A DNA stretch of 34,143 bases from Verrucomicrobiales bacterium. Its GTDB lineage: Bacteria; Verrucomicrobiota; Verrucomicrobiia; Verrucomicrobiales; DEV007. Below, in pieces: positions 17,853 to 26,501 of this stretch. Location of the stretch: positions 41,858-76,000 of the forward strand of contig JANQVJ010000038.1 of NCBI GenBank assembly GCA_030730365.1, given 5' to 3'. The notes under the pieces were generated by a model. The model was not told the origin of the DNA, made no database searches, and was given only the letters and a program-made list of their open reading frames with translations. The position numbers were made by a program, and so were the translations under genes. Within the stretch, counting starts at the first letter, position 1. Each line of letters starts with the position of its first letter.

Positions 17853-18686
17853 TCAATCCTGATTCAGCACCCAAAGCTTTTTTCTCCCAGCGTCGGGCTT
17901 GGTCGCAGGTTTTGCAGAAGCCTCGCTCGTCGGACGGAAATAACGCTTCGCCGCCGGGGTCGGACCGTTACCGTTACCGTTACCGCTACCGCTACCGCTA
18001 CCGCTACCGCTCGCAGCCGCCTCATCGGCGGAGCCCTGCACGCCAAGACGAATCTTGCGGCTCCAGGAACGCATCGCGCCCTCGGTCTGGCCCCACTTCT
18101 CTATCCCGCCGGGCTGGAACTTGCTGCCCTTATACTGATCGACGATCGCGTAAAGCTGACGGCGCGTCCGTGCATCAAGTACCTCAGCCTCCATCGAGGT
18201 GCTCCCTGCGCCCGGTGTCTTGCCGGTGGCGAGGGTCAACCCCGTCGTCAGAACCCCGGTGTAGGGAAGGTAGTTAAAGACGAAGACGCCCGGATTGCTC
18301 GGCTGCAAATCCGTAAGGGCCGCGCGAACGAGGAGCGTGTTGCTGCCACGGCGATTGGTGATCTGATAGTGGGCGCCGAATTCCTTTTTCAACGTCTCTT
18401 CGAAATGCGCGGCGAGCCGCTCCCCTTCCTCAGTAGTAGCCACCTTTTGTTTGGCCGACAGATTTTTCGCGGGGATGACCTTCACTTCCTCGACCATCAC
18501 CTTCGTGTATTTTTTCAACGCGGCGGGATCACTCTTCTTCACGAGCGACTTGTTGATGACCGAACTCGAGTCCTCGGACAACCCCCGATACGAACTGATG
18601 TAATTTCGCTTCACCGCCGGCTCAGTCGTTTCGCAGCCGATGAATAGAAATAAAGGGCACAACAAGAGCAGGTGTCGAATTATCAT
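17853..18686 (-). CDS. DUF3313-like lipoprotein with repetitive Gly-Ser/Gly-Asn linker
   Basis: A 277-residue putative lipoprotein. The N-terminus IIRHLLLLCPLFLFIGC ends in a lipobox with Cys18 as the acylated residue. The middle (TKVMVEEVKVIPA, FEETLKKEFGAHYQIT, LLVRAALTDLQPSNPG, TTSMEAEVLDARTRRQLYAI-like order) matches DUF3313-type outer-envelope lipoproteins of unknown function. Near the C-terminus a dipeptide array of Gly-Ser then Gly-Asn is encoded by eight hexanucleotide units at 17965-18012. The tail after it is Lys/Ala/Pro-rich and may be disordered. Repeat-unit changes would alter linker length without breaking the frame. It stands alone, converging with the TrkA-C gene; no operon partner is seen. 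Confidence 0.75.
   Translation of the reverse strand: MIIRHLLLLCPLFLFIGCETTEPAVKRNYISSYRGLSEDSSSVINKSLVKKSDPAALKKYTKVMVEEVKVIPAKNLSAKQKVATTEEGERLAAHFEETLKKEFGAHYQITNRRGSNTLLVRAALTDLQPSNPGVFVFNYLPYTGVLTTGLTLATGKTPGAGSTSMEAEVLDARTRRQLYAIVDQYKGSKFQPGGIEKWGQTEGAMRSWSRKIRLGVQGSADEAAASGSGSGSGSGNGNGNGPTPAAKRYFRPTSEASAKPATKPDAGRKKLWVLNQD
17965..18012. repeat. Hexanucleotide microsatellite inside the DUF3313-like gene
   Basis: Eight consecutive 6-bp units: three CCGTTA, four CCGCTA and a final CCGCTC. On the coding (minus) strand they give Ser-Gly and Asn-Gly dipeptides. Six-base units keep the reading frame, so slippage would vary protein length only. Confidence 0.9.
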
Positions 18687-18836
18687 GATGTTTAGATATC
18701 CGAAATAAGAGTACCCTGCAAAACTCTTTTTTGAGGAGGCGAGGAGTTTTTCGAAGTTTCTATCCTTTCCCGAATGAACCAGCTGCGGTCAGGCAAGTTC
18801 CGTCAAGTAATTTGCCCTTCAGTCCCCACTAGGCCG

Positions 18837-18852
18837 CAGGCGGGAACGCCTG
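18837..18852. repeat. REP-like hairpin (6-bp stem, GGAA loop)
   Basis: CAGGCG, GGAA, CGCCTG. This is a perfect 6-bp stem with a stable tetraloop, in non-coding DNA, eight bases from a second hairpin. The pairing of hairpins resembles a REP doublet. Confidence 0.45.
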
Positions 18853-18860
18853 ATTCCCGA

Positions 18861-18873
18861 ACGCTGACAGCGT
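18861..18873. repeat. REP-like hairpin (5-bp stem)
   Basis: ACGCT, GAC, AGCGT, a perfect inverted repeat immediately after the hairpin at 18837. It is non-coding and may form a doublet with that element. Confidence 0.4.
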
Positions 18874-19036
18874 GACGACTATGGCGGGCGGCCACGCAAG
18901 GCAAACCCTTCTCCGAACTCGCGGAAGAGTTCTGTGTGAGCACCGACTTTTCCCGGCATTCTTCCCGCCACAATGAGCGTGTCCCTGCCACAGTTGGACC
19001 GTTAAACCATTCTCTTAAAAACAGTTCATCTAAACG

Positions 19037-19071
19037 AAAAAACCCTGTAACTCATTCAGTTACAGGGTTTT
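19037..19071 (-). terminator. Rho-independent terminator of initiator tRNA-Met
   Basis: Read on the minus strand, a perfect 14-bp stem (arms 19039-19052 and 19058-19071, five-base loop) ends in a run of six T. It lies seven bases beyond the tRNA 3' end, so it terminates the tRNA transcript and possibly the operon reading through from 22419. The A-run on the other side would let it act in both directions. Confidence 0.88.
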
Positions 19072-19078
19072 AAAGAGA

Positions 19079-19152
<74 letters not shown>

Positions 19153-19229
19153 ATTTAAAAATCTTAGTGGAAGCCGGGGGATGAATCTCGCTGAAGATTC
19201 GGGGATCGCAACCGGTTTTTTGGAGTAAG

Positions 19230-20270
19230 TCAGTTCCGCTTCGCGACGATGACGCTGCGGTCTCCCCCGGTCGGGCGATGCCCGAGAAAGCGGAATCCTG
19301 TCTGCTCGAGAGCGTCGGCCAGCTCCGCGATGGAGTAGCAACGTCCCTGCGTGGAATGCGCGAGAATGCAGGAATACTCGGCCACGGGGAGTGGCCCTTT
19401 TTTATCCGCATCGAGAAAGGTTTCGTGGATCAGAACGAGACCGCCCACCGTGAGGGCATCGCGCGAACGTCTCAGAAGGGCGATTATCTCGGGAAAATCC
19501 CAGTCGTGCATGACGTTGGAGAAGAGGTGCAGATCACCGCCCTGCGGCCACGGATCGGCGAACATGTTACCGGTCGCGACGGAGACCCGATCAGCGAGGC
19601 CCCTTTTCGCGATGTGCTCCCGGGCAATTGCATCGACCGGGGCCTGCTCGAGCACGACCGCCTCGAGCGTTGGCGCGTTGGCGGCAAGGGCGCAGGCGTA
19701 GACACCCGAGCCTCCGCCAATGTCGAGCAGCTTTGCCGCGGCCGCCAGTTCCGGCGCGAGGGCGTCGGCGAGCTTCTTGCCGAGGTAGACGCCGCGGCAA
19801 TCCATCGCGGCGGTGAAGGTTTTGGCGAACTCATCTTTCAACATCGCGCCATGCCAGTCGTCTCCGGCCTCGTCGAGACCGCTCCAGTGAGCAGGTCGAC
19901 CCGTATGCAATACCCGCACGTAGTCGGCCACGACGGGTCGGTCCCGCAACGAGGCGTAGTAGCCCGAGAGATCCCACGGGGAATCACTGCAAAGGTGTTC
20001 CCGCGCCATCCCGCTCGCCGAGAAAATCCCGTCCTCAGCCTGCTCGAGGTAGCCGTTGCAGAGGCAAAGCGTCAGAAGGACATCGGCAGGTCGCGGATGC
20101 CAGTCGTAATGGCGGCAGATCTCCCCGAGAGTGGCAGGGTGATCGCGGAGGTAATCAAAGAGCCGGAACTCGGCGATCGCGGCCGTGAGGAGGTCGATCG
20201 CGTAAACGCCGTCGCGGTAGCGAAGGAGAGAGGTGGGATCGGTTTGGGGGAGTTGGGCGAGTCCGGTCAT
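19230..20270 (-). CDS. SAM-dependent O-methyltransferase (plant COMT-like, family 2)
   Basis: A 346-residue protein from ATG 20270. The frame is open up to 20438, but that would overlap the upstream gene by 100 bp. Residues about 15-95 form the winged-helix dimerisation domain (AIDLLTAAIAEFRLFDYL, LLTLCLCNGYL). The SAM-binding motif LLDIGGGSGVYACALA is at residues 181-196, and HDWDFPE at 255-261 carries the His255 expected as catalytic base in this family. Substrates are usually phenolic or polyketide-like hydroxyls; here the substrate is unknown. It follows the E1-beta gene by 65 bp on the same strand and may share its transcript. No secondary-metabolite genes surround it, so a biosynthetic role is not obvious. 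Confidence 0.9.
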   Translation of the reverse strand: MTGLAQLPQTDPTSLLRYRDGVYAIDLLTAAIAEFRLFDYLRDHPATLGEICRHYDWHPRPADVLLTLCLCNGYLEQAEDGIFSASGMAREHLCSDSPWDLSGYYASLRDRPVVADYVRVLHTGRPAHWSGLDEAGDDWHGAMLKDEFAKTFTAAMDCRGVYLGKKLADALAPELAAAAKLLDIGGGSGVYACALAANAPTLEAVVLEQAPVDAIAREHIAKRGLADRVSVATGNMFADPWPQGGDLHLFSNVMHDWDFPEIIALLRRSRDALTVGGLVLIHETFLDADKKGPLPVAEYSCILAHSTQGRCYSIAELADALEQTGFRFLGHRPTGGDRSVIVAKRN

Positions 20271-20335
20271 GCCCGAATCAAGCTTCGATTCGGCCCTCGG
20301 CAAGCGCGCAAATCCATCAGGGCCGCGCCACCCGA

Positions 20336-21304
20336 TCAGAGGTGGAGAAGGCCCCGCATCGAATCGGCGATGTTCTGCGAGGTGGGCCGATGCGACTTCC
20401 ACAAATTGGGATGGTAGGGAATAGGGGTGTCGCGGCAATTGAGACGCTGCGGCGGCGCATCGAGGAGGTGGAAGCCATCGGCGACGACGCGCGAGACGAC
20501 TTCGGCGGTGACTCCGCCCCAGGGAAATCCCTCACTGACGCAGAGGAGTCGTCCCGTCCGCGCGACCGAACCGAGAACGGTATCGGTGTCGATCGGCTTG
20601 ACCGTACGCAGATCGACGACCTCGATGTCCCAGCCTTCAGCGGTGAGTTCGTGGGCGGCCTTGAGCGACTCGTGCACCATCGCGCTGTAGGTCACGATGG
20701 TGGCGTGGCGCCCCGGTTTCACGATACGGGCGCGTCCGGCCGGGAGAGCGTCCCCCGTCGGGAGTGCGTCGGCTTTGAGGTGATAATAGAGAAATTTGTG
20801 CTCGCAGAAGATAACCGGATCATTGATCGCGACCGCTTCGAGGAGCATGGAGTAGGCATCCTCGACCGTGGCCGGGGTCATCACGATGAGCCCCGGGTAG
20901 TGCGCGTAGATAGACTCGAGACTCTGACTGTGGAAGGGCCCGCTCCCCTCGGTCCCGCCCGAGGGCAGGCGCACGACGAGCGGCAGCGGCACACCGGTGC
21001 GGAAAAAATGAGTCGCGGCCTGGTTCACGATCTGATTGAAAGCGACCGAGGAAAAATCGGCGAACTGCATCTCGACGATGGGTCGCATCCCCTCGATGGC
21101 CGCCCCGATGGCCGAGCCGACCATGGCGTCTTCGCTAATGGGCGCATCGGTGACCCTACCGGGGAAACGCTCGGCAAGGTTTTTCGTCGCCTTGAAGGCT
21201 CCCCCAAAGGCCGCGACATCCTGTCCGTAGATGTAGACAGAATCGTCGTCTGCGAGCGCTTTGGCCTGCGCTTCGCGGATAGCCTCGAGGTAAGTGATCG
21301 CCAT
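20336..21304 (-). CDS. 2-oxoacid dehydrogenase E1 component, beta subunit (no alpha subunit nearby)
   Basis: A 322-residue protein from ATG 21304 (MAITYLEAIREAQ); a longer frame to 21334 lacks support. It has the transketolase-like pyrimidine domain with VYIYGQDVAAFGGAFKATKNL, VTDAPISEDAMVGSAIGAA and FADFSSVAFNQIVNQAA. The C-terminal transketolase domain begins near ALPAGRARIVKPG, with DLRTVKPID. E1-beta pairs with E1-alpha to decarboxylate pyruvate or branched-chain oxoacids using thiamine diphosphate, inside a complex with E2 and E3. None of those partners is encoded next to it. It sits between a Gfo/Idh/MocA gene (86 bp upstream) and the O-methyltransferase. It may serve a complex encoded elsewhere or a partner-independent role. 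Confidence 0.9.
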   Translation of the reverse strand: MAITYLEAIREAQAKALADDDSVYIYGQDVAAFGGAFKATKNLAERFPGRVTDAPISEDAMVGSAIGAAIEGMRPIVEMQFADFSSVAFNQIVNQAATHFFRTGVPLPLVVRLPSGGTEGSGPFHSQSLESIYAHYPGLIVMTPATVEDAYSMLLEAVAINDPVIFCEHKFLYYHLKADALPTGDALPAGRARIVKPGRHATIVTYSAMVHESLKAAHELTAEGWDIEVVDLRTVKPIDTDTVLGSVARTGRLLCVSEGFPWGGVTAEVVSRVVADGFHLLDAPPQRLNCRDTPIPYHPNLWKSHRPTSQNIADSMRGLLHL

Positions 21305-21390
21305 GGTATTAACCGGGCTGGCACCTTGCCCCATGTTGACCGATTCGCAAGCGCGGCACCGGTAAAAGGCACGCTCTGCGCCATATTTGC

Positions 21391-22419
<1,029 letters not shown>

Positions 22420-22505
22420 GCCCTCATTGAACCGACAGAATCGGGCGGAAGCAATGGAAAAAATTTTCCCGAACGCGGGAGCTTTTCCGCAAAGGTCATC
22501 AAGGC

Positions 22506-23708
22506 TCAGGCACTGCTGTCGCCCAGCTCAAAAGACATCCCAACGAACCCGCCGCCCGAGAACTCACCGCCGAGACGAGGCGAGATTTTAAAATCAGGGA
22601 AAAGGAGCGGCTGGCCAGAGATGTTCTCACGCCCTTTCCAGGCGAGGATACCCCAGCCGATCAGACCGATGAGAGCGAGCCCGCCGATGACCACAATGAG
22701 AGTGAAAACGAGCGAGATGACCTTGCTCGTGTCTTCGATGAAGATCCCCGGCGCATACTCGCGGAGCAACTCGGGCGCATCGGACGAGGCGACCAACTCG
22801 TGAATAGTCGAGTTCGCGGCACGGGCCTGGTCATCCTTGTTCTCATGTTCCATCAGCTTGCTCAGCCAGTAGAGCTGGATGCTGAGCTCGATCGCCATTT
22901 TCTCCACCTGATCGGGGGCGAGTTCAGTGACCCCGCCTTCACGCAGCGTGTTCTGGAGGATACGGTCAAAGACGGAATCCGGCAGCGAATTGCGCACCGA
23001 TTCGTTAAAGACAAGCCGAGTGAGCTGAGGCTGCTCGCGGTAGTAGAGCATCAGCACGGTGGGCTCATCCGAGAACCACTTCTTATGCAGCGCCTCGATG
23101 TCGATATGATCGGGAATTTTCTGCGTCTCCCCGATCGCCATCACGAAGATGCGGAAGCTCGACTCGTCGGAGTGGAACTCGAGGAAGCGCTTGATGTCAT
23201 TCGACTTCTGCTCGGTGAGGAGCCGCTGGGGATCGATCAGGAAATCGACCGGGGCATGGGTAAAATAAAGATCGCTCAGCTCTCCCTCGAGAGGCGGGAG
23301 AGGCTCGTAAGCCTCCTCTTCGACGATCTCCTGCGGGATCACGAAAGTGCCGTCGGGATTTTCAATCACCGCCGGACGATTGCCGGGAGTGGCTTCACTG
23401 CCGTCGACCGGTCCCTGGGGGCCGTAGAATTGCTGCGCTCCGGGAGCCGGCGGGCCGACGATCTCAAAGCCCGGCGCGGCGGGGAGAATCGTGCCGTCGG
23501 GTGCGACCCCGGGAGCCAGACCGCTTGCGGCACCGGGATCCTGCGCGGCGGCAGCGGCGTCCGGAATCAGTGACTTCGGCCAGAGACCTCCGCCGAGGTA
23601 ATAGGTCTCGGACTCAGACGCTTCCCAGGTCGGCAGCTCCACCTTGGCCGCGCGGACCGGGAGAGGTAGCATCGTCAAGAGGACGAGGATGGCAGAGAAA
23701 CGCCTCAT
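22506..23708 (-). CDS. Exported, membrane-anchored TPM-like protein of unknown function
   Basis: A 400-residue protein with a signal peptide (RRFSAILVLLTMLPLPVRAA), a Pro/Gly/Ala-rich low-complexity stretch at about 50-115, an alpha/beta domain at about 145-315 and one transmembrane helix at about 331-357. The C-terminus ends in a Gly-rich GGEFSGGGFVGMSF reminiscent of YgcG/TPM proteins. The domain order (FFLIDPQRLLTEQK-type opening, FRIFVMAIGET, VLMLYYREQPQLTRLVFNES) suggests a diverged TPM domain, but that is by pattern only. It follows the zinc-ribbon TPM-like gene by 27 bp and probably forms one transcript with it. The two may act together at the membrane, perhaps in envelope or photosystem-like quality control as proposed for other TPM proteins; unproven. 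Confidence 0.7.
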   Translation of the reverse strand: MRRFSAILVLLTMLPLPVRAAKVELPTWEASESETYYLGGGLWPKSLIPDAAAAAQDPGAASGLAPGVAPDGTILPAAPGFEIVGPPAPGAQQFYGPQGPVDGSEATPGNRPAVIENPDGTFVIPQEIVEEEAYEPLPPLEGELSDLYFTHAPVDFLIDPQRLLTEQKSNDIKRFLEFHSDESSFRIFVMAIGETQKIPDHIDIEALHKKWFSDEPTVLMLYYREQPQLTRLVFNESVRNSLPDSVFDRILQNTLREGGVTELAPDQVEKMAIELSIQLYWLSKLMEHENKDDQARAANSTIHELVASSDAPELLREYAPGIFIEDTSKVISLVFTLIVVIGGLALIGLIGWGILAWKGRENISGQPLLFPDFKISPRLGGEFSGGGFVGMSFELGDSSA

Positions 23709-23735
23709 GCAGAAAACAGATAGAAAAAAGAAAGA

Positions 23736-24413
23736 TCAGGCGGATTTCAGGGGTTTCTCGATCGGTTCGGCTCTCGCTACGACTCTCGCTACGAGGTGCG
23801 GGGCAATATGATTCGGCAGATCCAGGACAGGATTTTTTGTCCCGGCGACTCCGGCATGGAGCTGTTCGCGCGTTAGTTTGCGGAGCTGGCGTCCTTTGCG
23901 GTCGAGCGTTTTCCCGAGTCGCAGGAAGATGCGCTCGAGGGCCTCGCCATACTCGGAGTTCACGAGGTTCGGCCTCGCCGCCATGAGCGCGCGGTAGGCG
24001 TCCTCTTCCGTGATGAGCGTCTCCGCGAAGTAACCCATCGAGACGCCGATCTGCTTCGTGTTCATGTCCACGAGAATGAGGACCGCATTTTCATTGGGTC
24101 GCGCGTATTCCGCCCCCTTGACCTGACCATGATTCAGCAGCCAGAACCCCAGCTCGCTGAGGCTGAGATGCGAGGGCAAAGTGCCGAGGTAAACGCAGAA
24201 GAGCATCTGGGGAAATTTCAGCTCCAGTTGATCGAGCGTCAGAGCGAGATCGTCGCGCTCGTGCTTGCGCAGGCAATGGGCCGCGTCGTGGATGCGGTTG
24301 AGAAGGACCACATTGCTCCCGCACGTCGATGCCGCCACCACTTCGCTGTAGCCGCACGAATAGCAGCTCTCAGCTTCGTGGTCCACCGGGCGCTGGCATT
24401 TGGGACACTTCAT
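23736..24413 (-). CDS. Zinc-ribbon protein with TPM-like domain
   Basis: A 225-residue soluble protein. An N-terminal zinc ribbon uses Cys3, Cys6, Cys17 and Cys20 (CPKC and CYSC). The following domain reads LTLDQLELKFPQMLFCVYLG, NAVLILVDMNTKQIGVSMGYFAE and DAYRALMAARPNLVNSEYGEALERIF, which matches the TPM (YgcG/Psb32) pattern: substrate strand, NGVLLLV-type strand, GYGLE-type loop, and the final helix. There is no signal peptide or transmembrane segment, so it is probably cytoplasmic, unlike its neighbour. It is the first gene of a two-gene unit with 22506-23708. A near-consensus promoter flanked by an inverted repeat lies upstream. Function is unknown. Confidence 0.75.
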   Translation of the reverse strand: MKCPKCQRPVDHEAESCYSCGYSEVVAASTCGSNVVLLNRIHDAAHCLRKHERDDLALTLDQLELKFPQMLFCVYLGTLPSHLSLSELGFWLLNHGQVKGAEYARPNENAVLILVDMNTKQIGVSMGYFAETLITEEDAYRALMAARPNLVNSEYGEALERIFLRLGKTLDRKGRQLRKLTREQLHAGVAGTKNPVLDLPNHIAPHLVARVVARAEPIEKPLKSA

Positions 24414-24446
24414 GGAAAAACGGAAAAGGAGGGTTAAGTCCTCATT

Positions 24447-24495
24447 CTTATCTAAATTATCAGTTTTACAAGATTATAAAGAGTTCTTAGATAAG
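24447..24495. repeat. Inverted repeat flanking the zinc-ribbon gene promoter (operator candidate)
   Basis: CTTATCTAA at 24447-24455 and its exact reverse complement TTAGATAAG at 24487-24495, separated by 31 bp. One arm overlaps the promoter spacer and -35, and the other lies just beyond the predicted transcription start. This geometry suits a repressor gripping the promoter on both sides. Confidence 0.5.
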
Positions 24496-24499
24496 TCAA
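24473..24499 (-). promoter_or_regulatory. Near-consensus sigma-70-type promoter
   Basis: On the minus strand, TTGACT and TATAAT are separated by 15 bp. The -10 is a perfect match and the spacer is two short of ideal. The start would be near 24466, about 50 bases ahead of ATG 24413. It is the best-looking promoter in the window and should drive the TPM-like pair. Confidence 0.55.
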
Positions 24500-24721
24500 G
24501 CGATTCACCCGAGCGAGGGAGAATATTTGTCTTTTTTCTGTATTCCGGGCAAGCCTTTGCTCAAAAAAATCTCCGGCCTTAGTGAACACGGTTAGCCCGC
24601 AGACCTGACCCTCGTGAAAGGGGCAAAAGGGCACGCGGGCGAATTTTACGCCGGGGCGATCTGGAGATCACTACTACGATTTCAAGATCGAGCAGTCCAT
24701 CTCAGCCCACTGCCGACCGCC
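24500..24721. other. Rest of the intergenic gap, no gene seen
   Basis: Together with the promoter and inverted repeat this gap spans 24414-24721. No supported coding sequence or RNA gene is visible; small open frames here have no family-like features. Confidence 0.4.
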
Positions 24722-25498
24722 TCAAATCGACATCGCCGAGAATCCGCCATCGACGATCATCTCGATCCCGGTGATGAACGATCCGGCCTTGTCCGAGGCG
24801 AGCAGAAGAGTCGCGCCGATGAGCTCGTGCGCGTCGCCGAAACGTTTTGCGGGAGTATGATTCAGGATCGCCGCAACACGATCTTCGGTGAGGACCTTAC
24901 GATTTTGCTCGGCGGGGAAAAAGCCGGGGACGATCGTATTGACCCGCACCTTCCGCTCGGCCCACTCGCGGGCGAGGTTCCTCGAGAGGTTGTGCACCGC
25001 CGCCTTGCTCGCCGAGTAGGTGAAGACGCGACTAAGCGGCCCGAGCCCGGAGATGGAACCCACATTGATGATAGATCCCCCGCCCTGCTCGAGCATGTGG
25101 CGACCGAAGATCTGCGAGCTGCGCAGGATCGCGCCGAGATTGATGTCGAGGATGCGGGTGAATTCTTCGTCCGTGATGTCGAGGACCGGTGTCGGCGAAT
25201 TCACTCCGGCCCCGTTGACAAGGATGTCGACCCGGCCCGTCTTCGCTAGCACGGTCTCGAGTAGTTCGCTCAACGATTCGCGCGAGGCGACATCGGCGGG
25301 GACAAAAAAGCCCCGACCTCCTGCGGCATCGATCTCGCGGAGACGTTCCGCGCCTTTTTCCTCACTGCGGCCGACGATTGCGACGGTCGCTCCGGCCCGC
25401 GCGAGGCCGAGGGCCATCTCCCCGCAGAGGACTCCCGTCCCCCCGATAACGACTGCGGTTTTTCCTTCCAGTGAAAACAGGTCTTCGACGTAACTCAT
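24722..25498 (-). CDS. Short-chain dehydrogenase/reductase (SDR)
   Basis: A 258-residue classical SDR. The cofactor-binding loop is [21 protein letters not shown], an atypical variant of the usual TGxxxGIG. It is followed by NGAGVN, catalytic Asn120, Ser148 ([11 protein letters not shown]), Tyr161 and Lys165 in [17 protein letters not shown]. The C-terminus [19 protein letters not shown], then [15 protein letters not shown], is typical. The loop and overall pattern recall D-mannonate/gluconate oxidoreductase-type SDRs of uronate metabolism, but the substrate cannot be fixed by eye. It is separated from pssA by 46 bp on the same strand, so the two may be co-transcribed; there is no obvious functional link. 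Confidence 0.9.
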   Translation of the reverse strand: MSYVEDLFSLEGKTAVVIGGTGVLCGEMALGLARAGATVAIVGRSEEKGAERLREIDAAGGRGFFVPADVASRESLSELLETVLAKTGRVDILVNGAGVNSPTPVLDITDEEFTRILDINLGAILRSSQIFGRHMLEQGGGSIINVGSISGLGPLSRVFTYSASKAAVHNLSRNLAREWAERKVRVNTIVPGFFPAEQNRKVLTEDRVAAILNHTPAKRFGDAHELIGATLLLASDKAGSFITGIEMIVDGGFSAMSI

Positions 25499-25544
25499 GG
25501 CAATTCATACGGCAGAGTCCGCCGCGGTCAACGATGCGCTTTCC

Positions 25545-26426
25545 TCAAGTCGAGGGTTCCTCGGGAAGTCCCTCCGTCTTCAGAGGCCCTGCCGCGAGCT
25601 CCTCTTCGAGGATCTCGTCGTCAAGTCCATCCTCGATCTCGCGCCGCCATTTCCGGGAGATCCAGGGACGCACGAGTCCGTAGATGAGGTAAGAGAGAAA
25701 AATAATGAGCGGAACAAATTCGACGAAGTTCACCGCGCAGACGAGCACGAGGACGGCAGCAAAAAGCCAGATGAGCGACTTTTTCGCACGCCAGTTCATC
25801 GCCTTGAAGCTCGGGTAGCGGAACTCGCTCAGCATCATAAAAGAAAGCAGCAGCATCAGCACGAGGAGGACGTAACGCCAGGGACCGAGGTCCTTTTGCC
25901 CCTCGTTCAGCCAGATCATGAACATCGTGAGCGAGGCGATCAATCCCGCCGCCGCAGGGATGGGGAACCCGACGAAGTCACGGTCTTTTACCTCGGGTTT
26001 CGACTCGGAGGCGGCCTGGGAGAGACAGTTGAATCGCGCCAGGCGCATCGCTCCACAGAGCAGGTAGATAAAGGCAACGGTCCAGCCGAGACGGTTGTCA
26101 AAGGACTTCATGACGATGTCCATCACGAGCAGCGCCGGCGCGATTCCGAAGGAAACGATGTCCGCGAGCGAGTCAAATTCGCGGCCGAACATGGACTCCT
26201 GCCCCTTCATCCGGGCGAGGCGACCGTCGAGGGCATCGAAGAAACAAGCCGCGAGAATGAGGAAAATGGCGAGGTGAAAGTCCTTCGTGCCGCCACCGAC
26301 GTCCTGCATCCCCGCAAAAATCGTAACCACGGCACTGAATCCGCAGGCGAGATTGCCGGCTGTCATCAGATTAGGCAGCAGGTAAACCTGAGGATCACTC
26401 CAGGGACCGGGGACGTGTCGTTTCAT
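25545..26426 (-). CDS. pssA: CDP-diacylglycerol--serine O-phosphatidyltransferase
   Basis: A 293-residue integral membrane enzyme from ATG 26426; a TTG at 26453 is a weaker alternative. It transfers phosphatidyl from CDP-diacylglycerol to serine, the first step to phosphatidylethanolamine. The CDP-alcohol phosphatidyltransferase signature D-G-x2-A-R-x8-G-x3-D-x3-D is complete (Asp67, Gly68, Ala71, Arg72, Gly81, Asp85, Asp89). LPNLMTAGNLACGF at the N-terminus and multiple hydrophobic helices fit the PssA type. The acidic C-terminal tail (from about 260) is unremarkable. No phosphatidylserine decarboxylase is seen nearby. It is divergent from the rhodanese gene at 26502 across a 75-bp gap containing heptanucleotide repeats. 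Confidence 0.93.
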   Translation of the reverse strand: MKRHVPGPWSDPQVYLLPNLMTAGNLACGFSAVVTIFAGMQDVGGGTKDFHLAIFLILAACFFDALDGRLARMKGQESMFGREFDSLADIVSFGIAPALLVMDIVMKSFDNRLGWTVAFIYLLCGAMRLARFNCLSQAASESKPEVKDRDFVGFPIPAAAGLIASLTMFMIWLNEGQKDLGPWRYVLLVLMLLLSFMMLSEFRYPSFKAMNWRAKKSLIWLFAAVLVLVCAVNFVEFVPLIIFLSYLIYGLVRPWISRKWRREIEDGLDDEILEEELAAGPLKTEGLPEEPST

Positions 26427-26451
26427 GCGCCCAAGTTCCCGTTCAATTGGC

Positions 26452-26472
26452 AAAGTTCAAATTTCAAATGTC
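26452..26472 (+). repeat. Heptanucleotide tandem repeat (three units)
   Basis: Units AAAGTTC, AAATTTC and AAATGTC in the divergent gap between pssA and the rhodanese gene, 29 bp before ATG 26502. Confidence 0.6.
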
Positions 26473-26501
26473 ATTCCGTGTGTAAGAGTTCATATTTCCC
26501 C

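Larger units (their letters stand above)
18687..19036. other. Intergenic region with two small hairpins, no gene seen
   Basis: About 350 bp between the lipoprotein gene and the tRNA terminator. No convincing coding sequence is present on either strand. It holds two perfect hairpins listed separately (18837-18852 and 18861-18873). A G/C-rich stretch then leads to an A/T-rich end at 19000-19036. Confidence 0.5.

Noticed and set aside
25497..26501. Long upstream extension of the rhodanese reading frame
   Set aside because: It is antisense to pssA, has no family-like sequence, and the protein homology starts only at ATG 26502.
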